Below are positions 35,043 through 44,252 of a DNA stretch of 64,000 nucleotides, in pieces. The stretch's first letter is position 1; every line of letters starts with the position of its first letter. The stretch is from Neomicrococcus lactis (GTDB lineage: Bacteria > Actinomycetota > Actinomycetes > Actinomycetales > Micrococcaceae), in the NCBI RefSeq assembly GCF_014200305.1, contig NZ_JACHBL010000001.1, positions 1,302,001-1,366,000 on the forward strand. Reading direction: 5' to 3'. The translations under genes were made by a program, and so were the position numbers. The notes below the pieces were generated by a model, which made no database searches, was not told the origin of the DNA, and saw only the letters and a list, made by a program, of their open reading frames with translations.

Positions 35043-36346
35043 AGGGTTATAGGACATTAAAGTGTGTCTGATGGGGCTTGGTTGCCTTTATCGGCGCGGC
35101 TAAACGGGTGTTGGCATACTTTTCGTTGTTTATTCGGGAAGCGTGGTTGACAACGAGCGTTTATGCGTCCTGTGTGGTGGCGGGCTGAAAAGGAACGGTT
35201 CCACGAGTGCTGGAGCTACCAGGTATCGCTGTAAATCGTGTGGCGCGAGTAGTTCTGAACGGATACAACGCGTCGACGTGCGTCGACGCCACGAGCTCTC
35301 CCGATTCCTGGAATGGCTGCTGGGAAACAAGACTCAATCCCAAGTCGCTCAGGGCGTGGATCCACGCTCGTTTCGTCGCTCCACACACTGGTGCTGGAAC
35401 ATTACTCCCGCGATCGAGGTCACCGGAGAGATCTATCCGGAAGTCCAGCTCGACGGCATCTATCTCGGTTCCTGGTGTTGCTTGATCGCGATCGCTGGCG
35501 AACACGTCATCGGTTATCAATGGTGTGACACGGAAAAACGCGTGGCGTGGGAACAGCTCCTAACTCGTTTCCCCGCACCAGATTTGGTCGTGATTGATGG
35601 TGGTTCCGGGCTGGCATCCGCGCTGAAACATTGCTGGCCCGAGACCCCTGTTCAACGCTGCCTGGTGCATATTCAACGCAACGTGCGCGTGCTGATCACG
35701 ATGCGCCCCCGCACGACCGCGGGCCGCGAACTACGGGCTATTTCCCTTGCCCTGACACGGATCACGAGCCAGGATCAAGCGCGTGCATGGCTACTTGCAC
35801 TCAACCAGTGGCACGGAAAACATCACCAGATGCTGAACGAGAAAACCTACCGTTCGCACCACCGTGGTTCGCTGCCGCAAAGCGTGAGGCCGCACCAGCG
35901 CTGGTGGTTCACACACGACCGGCTACGCAAGGCCTACCAACTCCTCGAGCGCGCCAGCCAACAAGAAGTCCTGTTCACCTATCTCAAAGACGAGCACCGC
36001 TCACGGAACGCCTCATCAACAACGAACAGGATCGAAGGAGGCATCAACGCGCAGCTACGCAATCTTCTACGCAACCATCGCGGACTGACCCCTGAGCACG
36101 CTAAACGAGCCGTGGAATGGTTCCTCTACAAGCACTCCCAGAACCCAGCACCAGCCCACCAACTCATCAAAAAAGAACACTACGAGCCCGTCGCCTACAC
36201 GCAAGAAATCGAGGAACACATCGGACCCGCAGAACTCGGAACAGGACTCAACGCAAACGAAGGACTCTGGCACCGAAAAGGATGGGCCGGCCGCGCCTCC
36301 TAAAAAGACACGCCCGACCCAGACACACATTTATGTCCTATAACCC
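35043..36346 (+). mobile_element. IS1249-like insertion sequence (IS256 superfamily), apparently complete
   Basis: About 1.3 kb bounded by terminal inverted repeats. The left end reads GGGTTATAGGACATTAAAG then TGTGTCTG; the right end, read inward from 36346, GGGTTATAGGACATAAATG then TGTGTCTG (two mismatches in 27). It encloses one full transposase gene. Flanks share CCAGAG (35036-35041 and 36347-36352), but no exact 8-bp target duplication is seen. It lies between etfB and tRNA-Asn. Confidence 0.88.
35143..36303 (+). CDS. IS1249-type transposase
   Basis: 386 aa from a GTG with GGAAG 3-7 nt upstream. An N-terminal zinc ribbon CVLCGG...YRCKSCGASSS (~residues 8-38), then the DDE core: D in VQLDGIYLGSWCC (~104), D in LVVIDGGSGLASALKH (~152) and E in NRIEGGINAQLRNLLR (~302). 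It cuts and joins at the terminal repeats. The intact frame and matching ends suggest recent activity. GC and codon use do not differ sharply from neighbours. Confidence 0.92.
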   Translation: MVDNERLCVLCGGGLKRNGSTSAGATRYRCKSCGASSSERIQRVDVRRRHELSRFLEWLLGNKTQSQVAQGVDPRSFRRSTHWCWNITPAIEVTGEIYPEVQLDGIYLGSWCCLIAIAGEHVIGYQWCDTEKRVAWEQLLTRFPAPDLVVIDGGSGLASALKHCWPETPVQRCLVHIQRNVRVLITMRPRTTAGRELRAISLALTRITSQDQARAWLLALNQWHGKHHQMLNEKTYRSHHRGSLPQSVRPHQRWWFTHDRLRKAYQLLERASQQEVLFTYLKDEHRSRNASSTTNRIEGGINAQLRNLLRNHRGLTPEHAKRAVEWFLYKHSQNPAPAHQLIKKEHYEPVAYTQEIEEHIGPAELGTGLNANEGLWHRKGWAGRAS

Positions 36347-36374
36347 CCAGAGGAAGTTAAAGGGCAAGAAAAAA

Positions 36375-36402
36375 ACCCCGGAAATCCTTAGATTTCCGGG
36401 GT
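36375..36402 (-). terminator. Strong terminator downstream of tRNA-Asn
   Basis: ACCCCGGAAATC / GATTTCCGGGGT, 12-bp perfect stem with a 4-nt loop, followed on the minus strand by eight U residues (T-run complement 36368-36375). Confidence 0.93.
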
Positions 36403-36407
36403 ACTCG

Positions 36408-36480
36408 CTCCCCCGACTGGACTCGAACCAGTAACCCTTCGATTAACAGTCGAATGCTCTGCCAATTGAGCTACGGGGGA
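36408..36480 (-). tRNA. tRNA-Asn (anticodon GTT)
   Basis: 73-nt cloverleaf on the minus strand: acceptor TCCCCCG/CGGGGGA with discriminator G, D-arm TAGCTCAATTGGCAGAGCA, anticodon arm TTCGACTGTTAATCGAA (GTT), T-arm ACTGGTTCGAGTCCAGT. No encoded CCA. Terminator immediately downstream. Confidence 0.96.
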
Positions 36481-36594
36481 AAGCAACAGAGAATACTCTA
36501 TCTCAAAATCACGCCAGAATAAAAATCGAGGGCTCCTATCTCGACGTGGCATCCATCACTTTTTCTGGCGGAGTTGGCTCTGAGTAGCAAGAAC

Positions 36595-38499
36595 CTACGC
36601 TTGATCCGCTTGATGAAGCGCCCGACGCTCCAATTCGAGCGCAAACAACTCTCGATTCAACTGCGTGAATTTCTCACCATCTACCGCAGGATCTAGCCGC
36701 TGCAATCGCCCCAACAGGTCCTCCTTGCGGTGGCGGATCTGTAGTTCTTGCAATCGAGACATGATGTCGGAGCAATAGCGTGCGAGCGCGTCCTCGTTGC
36801 GAGCGGGCAAAGGGCGCACGGCAAGCTCGGAAATGTAGTTTGTCAGCTCCGGCGGAGCGGCCTCACGAATGGCCTCAACCCACAGCGCAGCCGCGGTACC
36901 GGCAGCAGCCGCCACCTGGATCGCCGTATGAATTGCGGTGTGCGCAGGCGCTACAAAACGCGAAGCATAGAACGCGTGCCATTGCGCTTCCGTCACCAGT
37001 CCCGGCTGCTGCAGCACCACCTCGAGCGACTCCCGCTCCATCCGGATCATGGGATCCCGCGCGTCCGGCTTCTCAAACGTCTCACGAGGGCTCTCCCCCG
37101 CTACCTGGGGCACACTCTGTTCTTCGCTGACGACGACGCCGCTCGTCTCCGCAGGCTCGCTCGGTTTTGCAGGCTGTTGCGCTGCAAGGTGGACGGCACG
37201 GTTAACTTCGTTGAGATCCATGCCCAGCCAGCTCGCAAGCTCACGGGCGTATGCAGGGCGCATCGCGTGATCGCGGATGGCGGCGACGATGGGAGCCGCG
37301 GCACGCAGTGCGTTGACGCGACCTTCGACCGTGTCGAGGTCGTACTTCTTCAGGCTCACTTTGATAGCGAACTCGAACAACGGACGCTTCGAGTCGATCA
37401 GTTCCCGCACCGCCAACGCTCCGCGCTCTTGGCGCAGGTCGCACGGGTCAAGGCCGTTAGGTTCAACGGCAACGTAGGTCTGAGCCAGGAAGCGCTGGTC
37501 TTCGTCGAAAGCGCGTAGCGCGGCCTTCTGGCCTGCAGCGTCGCCGTCGAAGGTGAAGATCACGGAGCCACCCGTGCCGTCGTCGGAGAGCAAGCGGCGC
37601 ACGATCTTGATGTGATCCGTGCCGAAAGCGGTGCCACAGGTAGCCACGGCGGTTTCGATGCCGGACAGGTGACACGCCATCACGTCGGTGTAGCCTTCCA
37701 CGACCACGAGCTCGCGGTTCTTGGTGATGGCTCGCTTGGCCAGATCCACGCCGTACAACACCTGGCTCTTCTTATAGAGCTGGGTTTCGGGCGTATTCAG
37801 GTACTTAGGACCCTTGTCATCCTCGAACAGCTTGCGCGCACCGAAGCCGATCGTGGCCCCCGTGAGGTCGCGGATAGGCCACATGAGGCGTCCACGGAAG
37901 CGGTCGTAAATGCCACGCTGGCCCTCGGAAAACATGCCGGTGGACTGAAGCTCTTCGCGAGTGAAGCCTTTAGCGGTCAAGTGCTTGAGCAAGGCGTCCC
38001 AGCCTTGCGGCGCGTAACCCACACCGAACTTGGCGGCGGCCGCCGGATCAAAACCACGCCCCGCAAGGAATCGCTGAGCGGTGACTGCACGGCGATCCCG
38101 CAACTGAGACTGGAAAAATTCTTCGGCGACTTTATGGGCATCGAGTAGCCGCTGACGGCGTCCATAATCCTGCTTCGAAGGGCCGCTTCCGCCGTCTTCA
38201 TAGCGCAGCTCCATGCCAAGGCGGGCCGCGAGACGTTCGACGGTTTCGGAGAAGGTGGTGTGGTCCATCTTCATCACGAAGGAGATCACGTCACCAGATT
38301 CGCCACAGCCAAAGCAATGGTAAGTGCCCACTTGAGGACGGACGTGGAACGACGGCGAGCGCTCGTCGTGAAAAGGGCACAGTCCCTTGAAAGAACCGAT
38401 GCCAGCGGATCTCAGGCTGACGTAGCCTTCGATGACTTCTTTAATGTCAGAACGGGTGCGGACTTCATCAATGTCTTCTCTCTTGATTAGTCCAGCCAT
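36595..38499 (-). CDS. dnaG: DNA primase
   Basis: 634 aa. The N-terminal CHC2 zinc domain CPFHDERSPSFHVRP...YHCFGCGESGDVISF (~residues 41-72) is followed by the catalytic core and TOPRIM domain: VVEGYTDVMACHLSG (~266-280) and FTFDGDAAGQKAALRAF (~311-327). The C-terminal ~130 residues form the DnaB-binding domain. It synthesises RNA primers at the fork. Last gene of the actinobacterial dusB-dgt-dnaG order, 89 nt after dgt. Confidence 0.97.
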   Translation of the reverse strand: MAGLIKREDIDEVRTRSDIKEVIEGYVSLRSAGIGSFKGLCPFHDERSPSFHVRPQVGTYHCFGCGESGDVISFVMKMDHTTFSETVERLAARLGMELRYEDGGSGPSKQDYGRRQRLLDAHKVAEEFFQSQLRDRRAVTAQRFLAGRGFDPAAAAKFGVGYAPQGWDALLKHLTAKGFTREELQSTGMFSEGQRGIYDRFRGRLMWPIRDLTGATIGFGARKLFEDDKGPKYLNTPETQLYKKSQVLYGVDLAKRAITKNRELVVVEGYTDVMACHLSGIETAVATCGTAFGTDHIKIVRRLLSDDGTGGSVIFTFDGDAAGQKAALRAFDEDQRFLAQTYVAVEPNGLDPCDLRQERGALAVRELIDSKRPLFEFAIKVSLKKYDLDTVEGRVNALRAAAPIVAAIRDHAMRPAYARELASWLGMDLNEVNRAVHLAAQQPAKPSEPAETSGVVVSEEQSVPQVAGESPRETFEKPDARDPMIRMERESLEVVLQQPGLVTEAQWHAFYASRFVAPAHTAIHTAIQVAAAAGTAAALWVEAIREAAPPELTNYISELAVRPLPARNEDALARYCSDIMSRLQELQIRHRKEDLLGRLQRLDPAVDGEKFTQLNRELFALELERRALHQADQA

Positions 38500-38588
38500 G
38501 TTCCCCAGCTTAGTATCGCCCCAATAATGTTCTTGTTATACCAAATACTGAACGCTTCGAAACGAAGAATTCTGATCAAACCTTCTGA

Positions 38589-39893
38589 TTAGAAGAGCTC
38601 CGCACGGAAGCTCTTGCCTTGTACCAAAGTGGAATGCCATTCAATGGCGCTCGCGTCTGTCAACGAAGCTACTTGGTCGATGATCGCTCGCAAGCGCGCT
38701 TCGTCCGTGTCTGCCTCGTTCCAGTCGGCTGAAAACATGGGTTCCAGATACTGGTCCCCCGTGTCAGTCAACAACGTCACGAGATCCTGCAGTACTTCGC
38801 GCTGGCGCACGTAGATCGGCTGACGCTCTTCCGAGGTCATCACGTAGGCCGTAGCCAGGCCCTTCATCGCGGCAATCTCAAACTCGGTCTCGCGCGGCAC
38901 AATCAGTTCGGCGTTGAAGCGCGTCAACGGCTCGTCGCCATACTGCTTGCGCGTCGCCACTAGTGCGGCGGTGCTGAAACGTCCGATGAACTGGCTCGTC
39001 ATGTCTTTCAATGCTGCCAATGAGCGGCGCGAGCCATTCACGGCCGGCACCCACTCAGGGGTGGCTTCGAGACGTTGGAGTGCAGCGTTGATTTCGTCGT
39101 CGTCCGCTCCCGGCAAATACCAACGGCGCGTGTACTCGATGACGCGAGCCCGCTGGTCCGGATCCGTAATCCAGCGCAACTGGAAGCGGCCCGCCACCAC
39201 TGAGTCTTCGACGTCGTGTACGGAGTAGGAAATATCATCCGCAAGGTCCATGACCTGCGCTTCCAAGCAGCGATTCCCGGCGAACTCTTCGTTGCCCTGG
39301 CGTAGCCACTCGAAAACCGGCATGTCATCGGCATAGACACCGAACTTCTTAGACTGTTTTCCGTCTGCGCGCATCGGCGCATTCTCACGAGTCCACGGGT
39401 ATTTGCAGACCGCGTCGAGGCTCGCCCGGGACAAGTTCAGGCCGGCGGACTGACCGTTAGACCGGAACTTCTTGGTCTCGAGGCGCGTCAGCAAACGCAA
39501 TGTCTGCGCGTTACCTTCGAAGCCGCCAATCTCCTGAGCAGCGGCGTTCAAAGCCTTCTCGCCGTTGTGACCAAACGGAGGGTGTCCGAGGTCGTGTGAC
39601 AAGCACGCGGCGTCGACCACATCCGGATCACAGCCCAAAGCCGCACCCAATTCGCGACCGACTTGAGCTACTTCGAGGGAGTGCGTGAGGCGTGTGCGCA
39701 CAAAGTCGTCGCTGTAAGGCGCCACTACCTGAGTCTTGGCGCCCAGTCGGCGCAAGGCTGATGAGTGCAAAACTCGGGCACGGTCGCGCTCGAAGGAAGT
39801 CCGATATGCCTTCTTTGGCGGCTCTTCCACCCAGCGCTCTTCATCGGCCGCGGTGTAGCCCGGTATGAAGCGGGGGTCAGTTCTCATGGGCAC
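38589..39893 (-). CDS. dgt: dGTP triphosphohydrolase-like HD-domain protein
   Basis: 434 aa. HD-domain metal ligands are visible: RTRLTHSLEVAQVGRELG (~residues 66-83) with the first His, ACLSHDLGHPPFGHNGEKAL (~96-115) with the HD pair, and a downstream Asp in MDLADDISYSVHDVED. It hydrolyses dGTP (or dNTPs) to the nucleoside and triphosphate. The start may be the GTG at 39893 or the ATG 6 nt later. Separated by 3 nt from the dusB stop, so probably co-translated. Confidence 0.93.
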   Translation of the reverse strand: MPMRTDPRFIPGYTAADEERWVEEPPKKAYRTSFERDRARVLHSSALRRLGAKTQVVAPYSDDFVRTRLTHSLEVAQVGRELGAALGCDPDVVDAACLSHDLGHPPFGHNGEKALNAAAQEIGGFEGNAQTLRLLTRLETKKFRSNGQSAGLNLSRASLDAVCKYPWTRENAPMRADGKQSKKFGVYADDMPVFEWLRQGNEEFAGNRCLEAQVMDLADDISYSVHDVEDSVVAGRFQLRWITDPDQRARVIEYTRRWYLPGADDDEINAALQRLEATPEWVPAVNGSRRSLAALKDMTSQFIGRFSTAALVATRKQYGDEPLTRFNAELIVPRETEFEIAAMKGLATAYVMTSEERQPIYVRQREVLQDLVTLLTDTGDQYLEPMFSADWNEADTDEARLRAIIDQVASLTDASAIEWHSTLVQGKSFRAELF

Positions 39894-39896
39894 TGA

Positions 39897-41081
39897 CTAA
39901 CCGCCCGAAACGTCGAGCTCGGCAGCGGAAATCATGGCGCGGTGGTTCTCATCCAGCTCGCGAGAATTCAACCAGCCATCCGGCAGTGCGGGGCGCTTTG
40001 GAGTGCCAGCACGGCCGCGTGGACCTTCGGCGTCCTTGCCCGGGTACGGAGCTTCTGGATCCAGCTGGCTCAAGAGCCCCCGCAACACCTCGAGGCTCGG
40101 CACGGTAGCCAAAGCCGCGCGCAAATCGCCGCCGACTTGGTAACCCTTGAAGTACCAGGCCACGTGCTTGCGAATGTCGCGCAGTGCCTGAAGCTCGTCA
40201 CCGAAGTAGTCCACCAACAATTCGGCGTGACGGTAGAACGTCTCGGCGACCTTCGCGAGGCCCGGCGTGTAGCGATCATCGCGGCCTTCAAAGGCAGCTT
40301 GCAAATCACCAAACAACCATGGACGTCCCTGGCAGCCACGGCCAATGACCACGCCGTCTACGCCGGTTTCCCGCACCATGCGGACGGCGTCCTCGGCGCT
40401 CCAAATGTCGCCGTTTCCAAGCACCGGCATGTCCGGCAAAGCTTCGCGAAGAGCGGCAATCGCGGACCAGTCAGCGGTGCCGGAATAGAACTGATTTGCC
40501 GTACGACCATGCAAAGCAACAGCAGCGACGCCGTGATCGCGCGCAATTCGGCCAGCCTCGAGGTACGTCAAGTGATCTTCATCAATGCCCTTGCGCATCT
40601 TGATGGTCAACGGAATTTCGCCCTTGGCGGCTTCCTCCGTTGCAGACTTGATGATGGACGTGAACAGATTCGTCTTCCACGGCAGCGCGGATCCGCCGCC
40701 CTTGCGGGTCACCTTCGGAACGGGGCAACCAAAGTTTAAGTCGATGTGGTCGGCGCGGTCTTCTTCCACGAGCAGTCGCACGGCGGCACCCACGGTCTTC
40801 GGATCCACGCCATAAAGCTGTACAGAACGGACCTTCTCATCATCGTCGTGAGAAATGATCCGGAACGAGGTCTTGTTCCGCTCCACCAAGGCGCGGCTCG
40901 TCACCATCTCAGTGACGTACAGACCGCCGCCGTATTCGCGGCACAACCGGCGATACGCCTTGTTAGTAATGCCCGCCATCGGCGCCAAGACCACGGGCAC
41001 GTCAACAGTGAGCTTCCCCAATTTCAATGGTGGAAGCTCGAGTCGGGTGGCGCTGGCGGATTGATCGGCGGTTAAAGTCAC
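39897..41081 (-). CDS. dusB: tRNA dihydrouridine synthase (DusB family)
   Basis: 394 aa. The FMN barrel begins VPVVLAPMAGITNKAYRRLC (~residues 29-48). The catalytic Cys is in HIDLNFGCPVPKVTRKGGGS (~118-137), and the FMN phosphate site is GVVIGRGCQGRPWLF. It reduces specific uridines in tRNA D-loops with NADPH. An extended C-terminal part (KDAEGPRGRAGTPKRPALP) is longer than in E. coli. Head gene of the block leading to dnaG. Confidence 0.95.
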   Translation of the reverse strand: MTLTADQSASATRLELPPLKLGKLTVDVPVVLAPMAGITNKAYRRLCREYGGGLYVTEMVTSRALVERNKTSFRIISHDDDEKVRSVQLYGVDPKTVGAAVRLLVEEDRADHIDLNFGCPVPKVTRKGGGSALPWKTNLFTSIIKSATEEAAKGEIPLTIKMRKGIDEDHLTYLEAGRIARDHGVAAVALHGRTANQFYSGTADWSAIAALREALPDMPVLGNGDIWSAEDAVRMVRETGVDGVVIGRGCQGRPWLFGDLQAAFEGRDDRYTPGLAKVAETFYRHAELLVDYFGDELQALRDIRKHVAWYFKGYQVGGDLRAALATVPSLEVLRGLLSQLDPEAPYPGKDAEGPRGRAGTPKRPALPDGWLNSRELDENHRAMISAAELDVSGG

Positions 41082-41341
41082 CTATCCATTCTCCCAAACA
41101 GCACCAAATCCTTCACCGTATCTAAGGTCTCCGGGGAAAAAGTGGTGCAAATTACCAGTGCAGCGGCGCCTGTGCGTGAACATTTTCAGGCGTTTCGCGA
41201 TTCCGGAACACAGCATAAGTTCTAAGTGTCAGAGGCATCGGGGAATCTTTCACTGTGACCGAAAGAGCACAGAGATCACTCAGATCACTGAACTCTCGAA
41301 GCCACGCTTCCCTTTTCATATCTCTCAAGAAGGAGGATCAA

Positions 41342-42562
41342 GTGTCTAACACTTCGCTCCCCGCCGGCCCTCAGGTGCCGGATACCCCGGAGAACCAGCC
41401 GTCCCCGTACGCGCCGGTTTCCAACCCGCAGTATGCCTCGAGCGATCAGTACGCTGCGAACAACCAGTTCGCGGCTAACTCGCCGTACAACTACAACTCG
41501 CCTGTGCAGGCGCAGACCTCTGACAAGTCATTCATCGTGACGTGGCTGCTGTCTTTGATCATCGGTTTCTTGGGTGCCGACCGCTTCTACCTTGGCAAGA
41601 TCGGAACGGGCCTGGCCAAGCTGTTCACCTTTGGCGGTTTGGGCATTTGGTACCTCGTTGACTTGGTCATGACCCTTGCCGGCGCCACAAAGGATAAGTA
41701 CCGCCGCCCGCTCGAGGGCTATGACAAGCACAAAAAGATCGCGTGGATTGTCAGCGCTATTGTCCTGGTCTTCGGCATGATTACGGGCCAGCAGAACATG
41801 AGCGGCGGAGTTACCTCGAACTTTGGTTCCGCTGGTTCTTCTTCCAGTACGACGGCGCCAGCTACAGCAGCGTCGTCGTCCTCCGAGAATGCCGTCCCGG
41901 CTGCCGCGGAAGTAACTGAAGCCACGGCTGCCGCAGAAACGACCGCTGCTGCCGAGACCACCGCTGCGGCAGAGACTAAGCAAGCCGCCGAAGAACCGCA
42001 GGCCAGCGGTGCATCTGCGTGGGCCGCCGGCAAGTTCGGCGAGTTCGAGACCATCTCGAAGAAGGGCACGGGCGATTCCATCGTCAAGCTGCCCGCTGGC
42101 GTCACGAATGCCATGGTCACGTCCACGCATAACGGCGCAGGAAACTTCGCCATTATCGGTTTGGACGAATCGAACGAATCCGTGGATCTGCTGGTCAACG
42201 AGATTGGCTCCTACAAAGGCACCACGGCACTCGGTGTGAACGCGTTCCAGGAAGTCAAGAACGTTCAGATCAAGGCGTCCGGTGCGTGGACCATCACCAT
42301 CGAACCACTGGCCAACGCCAAGCCGTTCGCATCTAAGGGTTCCGGCGACCAGGTCATGCTGTACGACGGCGACGCCTCCATGCTCACACTGACGAATAAG
42401 GGCAAGAGCAACTTCGTGGTCTACGAGGAGAACGACGAGCTCTTCAACATGGGCTTGCTCGTCAACGAGATCGGCAACTACAAAGGCACCGTTCCGATGT
42501 CCGGTGGACCGTCCGTGATCATCGTGAAGAGCGACGGATCCTGGACGCTAGCCGCTGAGTAG
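41342..42562 (+). CDS. TM2-domain protein with duplicated C-terminal beta domain
   Basis: 406 aa from the GTG at 41342, chosen for the AAGGAGGA 5 nt upstream; the frame opens earlier but without a ribosome site. Residues ~1-60 are Pro/Asn/Tyr-rich. The TM2 domain follows (FIVTWLLSLIIGFLGADRFY, ~64-83; a second helix GLGIWYLVDLVMTLAG). A third helix at ~137-155 precedes an Ala/Thr/Glu-rich linker (~165-225). Residues ~230-406 hold two similar beta modules: LVNEIGSYKGTTAL and LVNEIGNYKGTVPM are their matching ends. Probably a surface or envelope-facing protein of unknown role. Confidence 0.83.
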   Translation: MSNTSLPAGPQVPDTPENQPSPYAPVSNPQYASSDQYAANNQFAANSPYNYNSPVQAQTSDKSFIVTWLLSLIIGFLGADRFYLGKIGTGLAKLFTFGGLGIWYLVDLVMTLAGATKDKYRRPLEGYDKHKKIAWIVSAIVLVFGMITGQQNMSGGVTSNFGSAGSSSSTTAPATAASSSSENAVPAAAEVTEATAAAETTAAAETTAAAETKQAAEEPQASGASAWAAGKFGEFETISKKGTGDSIVKLPAGVTNAMVTSTHNGAGNFAIIGLDESNESVDLLVNEIGSYKGTTALGVNAFQEVKNVQIKASGAWTITIEPLANAKPFASKGSGDQVMLYDGDASMLTLTNKGKSNFVVYEENDELFNMGLLVNEIGNYKGTVPMSGGPSVIIVKSDGSWTLAAE

Positions 42563-42569
42563 TACGTCG

Positions 42570-42592
42570 GCTGAGCGGCAGTGCCGCTCAGC
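42570..42592 (+). terminator. Hairpin after the TM2-domain gene
   Basis: GCTGAGCGGCA / TGCCGCTCAGC, an essentially perfect 11-bp stem, 8 nt past the stop. Confidence 0.75.
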
Positions 42593-42644
42593 ACAAGACG
42601 CTTCAACAGAAGCAAACACGCTCTAGATAACTGCATAGAGTTCA

Positions 42645-42684
42645 TGCCGTGAGTGACCGGGTTGGGGTGCGGCCACTCACGGCA
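42645..42684 (+). terminator. Second hairpin upstream of the SAM riboswitch
   Basis: TGCCGTGAGTG / CACTCACGGCA, perfect 11-bp stem with an 18-nt loop. It may be a back-up terminator isolating the sulfur block. Role inferred. Confidence 0.55.
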
Positions 42685-42841
42685 CCTCGCTGTCTCCAGT
42701 TACATCTCGACGGTCGCTGCAGGGGGTCCGAATAATCCAGCATCAGATTCCAGCATTTCGAATATTCTGCGAATGACGACACTCTTTGTCACAAACGCGC
42801 GAACATTCTTTGATATGGGGGATTTTTGTGTTCAAATTATT

Positions 42842-42935
42842 TCACCATCCCGAGCGGCCGAGAGATCTGGTTCTATGACGCCGCAGCAACTCCCGGATCA
42901 TGCCGGGTCAGTGCTACCGCCAGAAACGATGGAGA
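42842..42935 (+). promoter_or_regulatory. SAM riboswitch (S-box/SAM-I-type core) upstream of sfnG-metNIQ
   Basis: Core elements in order: P1 CCATC (42845-42849) with GATGG (42928-42932); GAGCGGCCGAGAGATCTGG, then TATGACGCCGCAGCAAC, a GC hairpin CCCGG...CCGGG, then the invariant GTGCTA and CCAGA. GCGGC/GCCGC form P2, and TCTGG with CCAGA can form the S-box pseudoknot. P4 is absent or very short, so a SAM-I/IV variant class is possible. A small hairpin GAAAGC/GCTTTC follows. It senses S-adenosylmethionine and should lower expression of the sulfur genes when SAM is ample. Confidence 0.85.
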
Positions 42936-43029
42936 AAGCTCACGCTTTCGTGGACGTGTCATCGCTAGCTGTGCACGCTCACCGTTGTACGGGATTCCTC
43001 ACGAATATTGCCCCACCAAGGAATCAACC

Positions 43030-44223
43030 ATGAGCTCAATCAATGTCACCCCTGAAGCTGACCTCGAGACCCCGCTGAAGTTCGCGTACTGGGTACCGAA
43101 CGTGTCCGGTGGTCTGGTCATTTCCACCATTGAACAGCGCACCAGCTGGGACTTTGAATACAACAAGAAGCTCGCGCGCATCGCAGAAAATTCGGGCTTC
43201 GAATACGCGCTCTCCCAGACCCGCTACACCGCCAGCTACGGCGCGGACAAGCAGCACGAAGCAACCGCATTCACGCTCGGTTTGCTCGGCGCAACTGAGC
43301 GCCTCAAGATCATCGCCGCCGTTCACCCCGGCATGTGGCACCCAGGCGTTCTCGCCAAGTGGCTCATCACGGCTGACCACATCTCCAACGGCCGTGCAGC
43401 CGTAAACATCGTCTCAGGTTGGCTCAAGGACGAATTCACCAACTTCGGTCTGCCATGGCTCGAGCACGACGAGCGCTACGTCCGCACGGAAGAATTCATC
43501 ACCGTCCTTCGTGGCTTGCTGACCGAGAAGGACTTCTCCTTCAGCGGCAAGTACTACAACATCAAGGACTTCACGCTCTCCCCTGCGCCGCTCGAGATTC
43601 CAGGCCGCGCACATCCAGACATCTTCTTCGGCGGAAATTCCACGGCTGCTCAGGCTGCCGCTGGCCGCACCGCCGACTGGTACTTCTCCAACGGCCGCAC
43701 GTTCGAGGGCTTCCGCGAGAACATCGCCGGCGTCACCGCTGCCGCGAATTCGGGCAAGCGAACCGCCCCGGTCAAGCCACGCTTTGGCATCAACGGATTC
43801 GTGATCGCTCGCGATTCGGAACAAGAAGCCAAGGACACGCTGCGCGAGATCGTGGCAAAGGCACACCGCCCAGCCGTGGACGGCTTCGCCTCGGCGGTCA
43901 AGGAAGCCGGCCAGTCCACCAAGGACGGCAAGGGCATGTGGGAAGACTCCACGTACGAGGATCTCATCCAGTACAACGACGGCTTCCGCACCGGCCTCAT
44001 CGGCACCCCTGAGCAGATCGCAGAGCGCATCGTCGACTTAAAGAAGATCGGCGTAAACCTCATCCTCACCGCGTACCTGCACTTCCAGGAAGAGGTCGAG
44101 GCATTCGGCCGCGACGTCCTCCCGATCGTCCGCGAACTCGAAGCTGACCTCGCCCGCAAGAACGGCAAGGAACTCAACACCAGCCTTCTTCCGGAAACCT
44201 CTTTCGAGGGTGCTTCCGCCTAA
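43030..44223 (+). CDS. sfnG: FMNH2-dependent dimethylsulfone monooxygenase (SfnG-like)
   Basis: 397 aa from the ATG at 43030 (AAGGAATCA upstream); the open frame back to 42826 crosses the riboswitch and is not coding. Luciferase-like TIM barrel of the SsuD/SfnG group: LKFAYWVPNVSGGLVISTIE (~residues 16-35), AAVHPGMWHPGVLAKW, GRAAVNIVSGWLKDEFTNFG (~123-142), HPDIFFGGNSTAAQ. It oxidises dimethylsulfone to methanesulfinate with reduced flavin, giving sulfur for methionine. No flavin reductase gene is adjacent. The SAM riboswitch and neighbouring metNIQ agree with a sulfur-scavenging role. Confidence 0.87.
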   Translation: MSSINVTPEADLETPLKFAYWVPNVSGGLVISTIEQRTSWDFEYNKKLARIAENSGFEYALSQTRYTASYGADKQHEATAFTLGLLGATERLKIIAAVHPGMWHPGVLAKWLITADHISNGRAAVNIVSGWLKDEFTNFGLPWLEHDERYVRTEEFITVLRGLLTEKDFSFSGKYYNIKDFTLSPAPLEIPGRAHPDIFFGGNSTAAQAAAGRTADWYFSNGRTFEGFRENIAGVTAAANSGKRTAPVKPRFGINGFVIARDSEQEAKDTLREIVAKAHRPAVDGFASAVKEAGQSTKDGKGMWEDSTYEDLIQYNDGFRTGLIGTPEQIAERIVDLKKIGVNLILTAYLHFQEEVEAFGRDVLPIVRELEADLARKNGKELNTSLLPETSFEGASA

Positions 44224-44252
44224 CGCGGGTTTCGCTTCCGAATATTTACTGA

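Noticed and set aside
35035-36354. Exact 8-bp target-site duplication of the IS
   Set aside because: Flanks read TCCAGAGA and CCAGAGGA; only CCAGAG is shared, so no duplication is claimed.
42878-42891. ATGACGCCGCAGC, which looks like another copy of the dispersed 13-mer
   Set aside because: It is the conserved ATGA...GCAAC core of the SAM riboswitch, so it was not counted.
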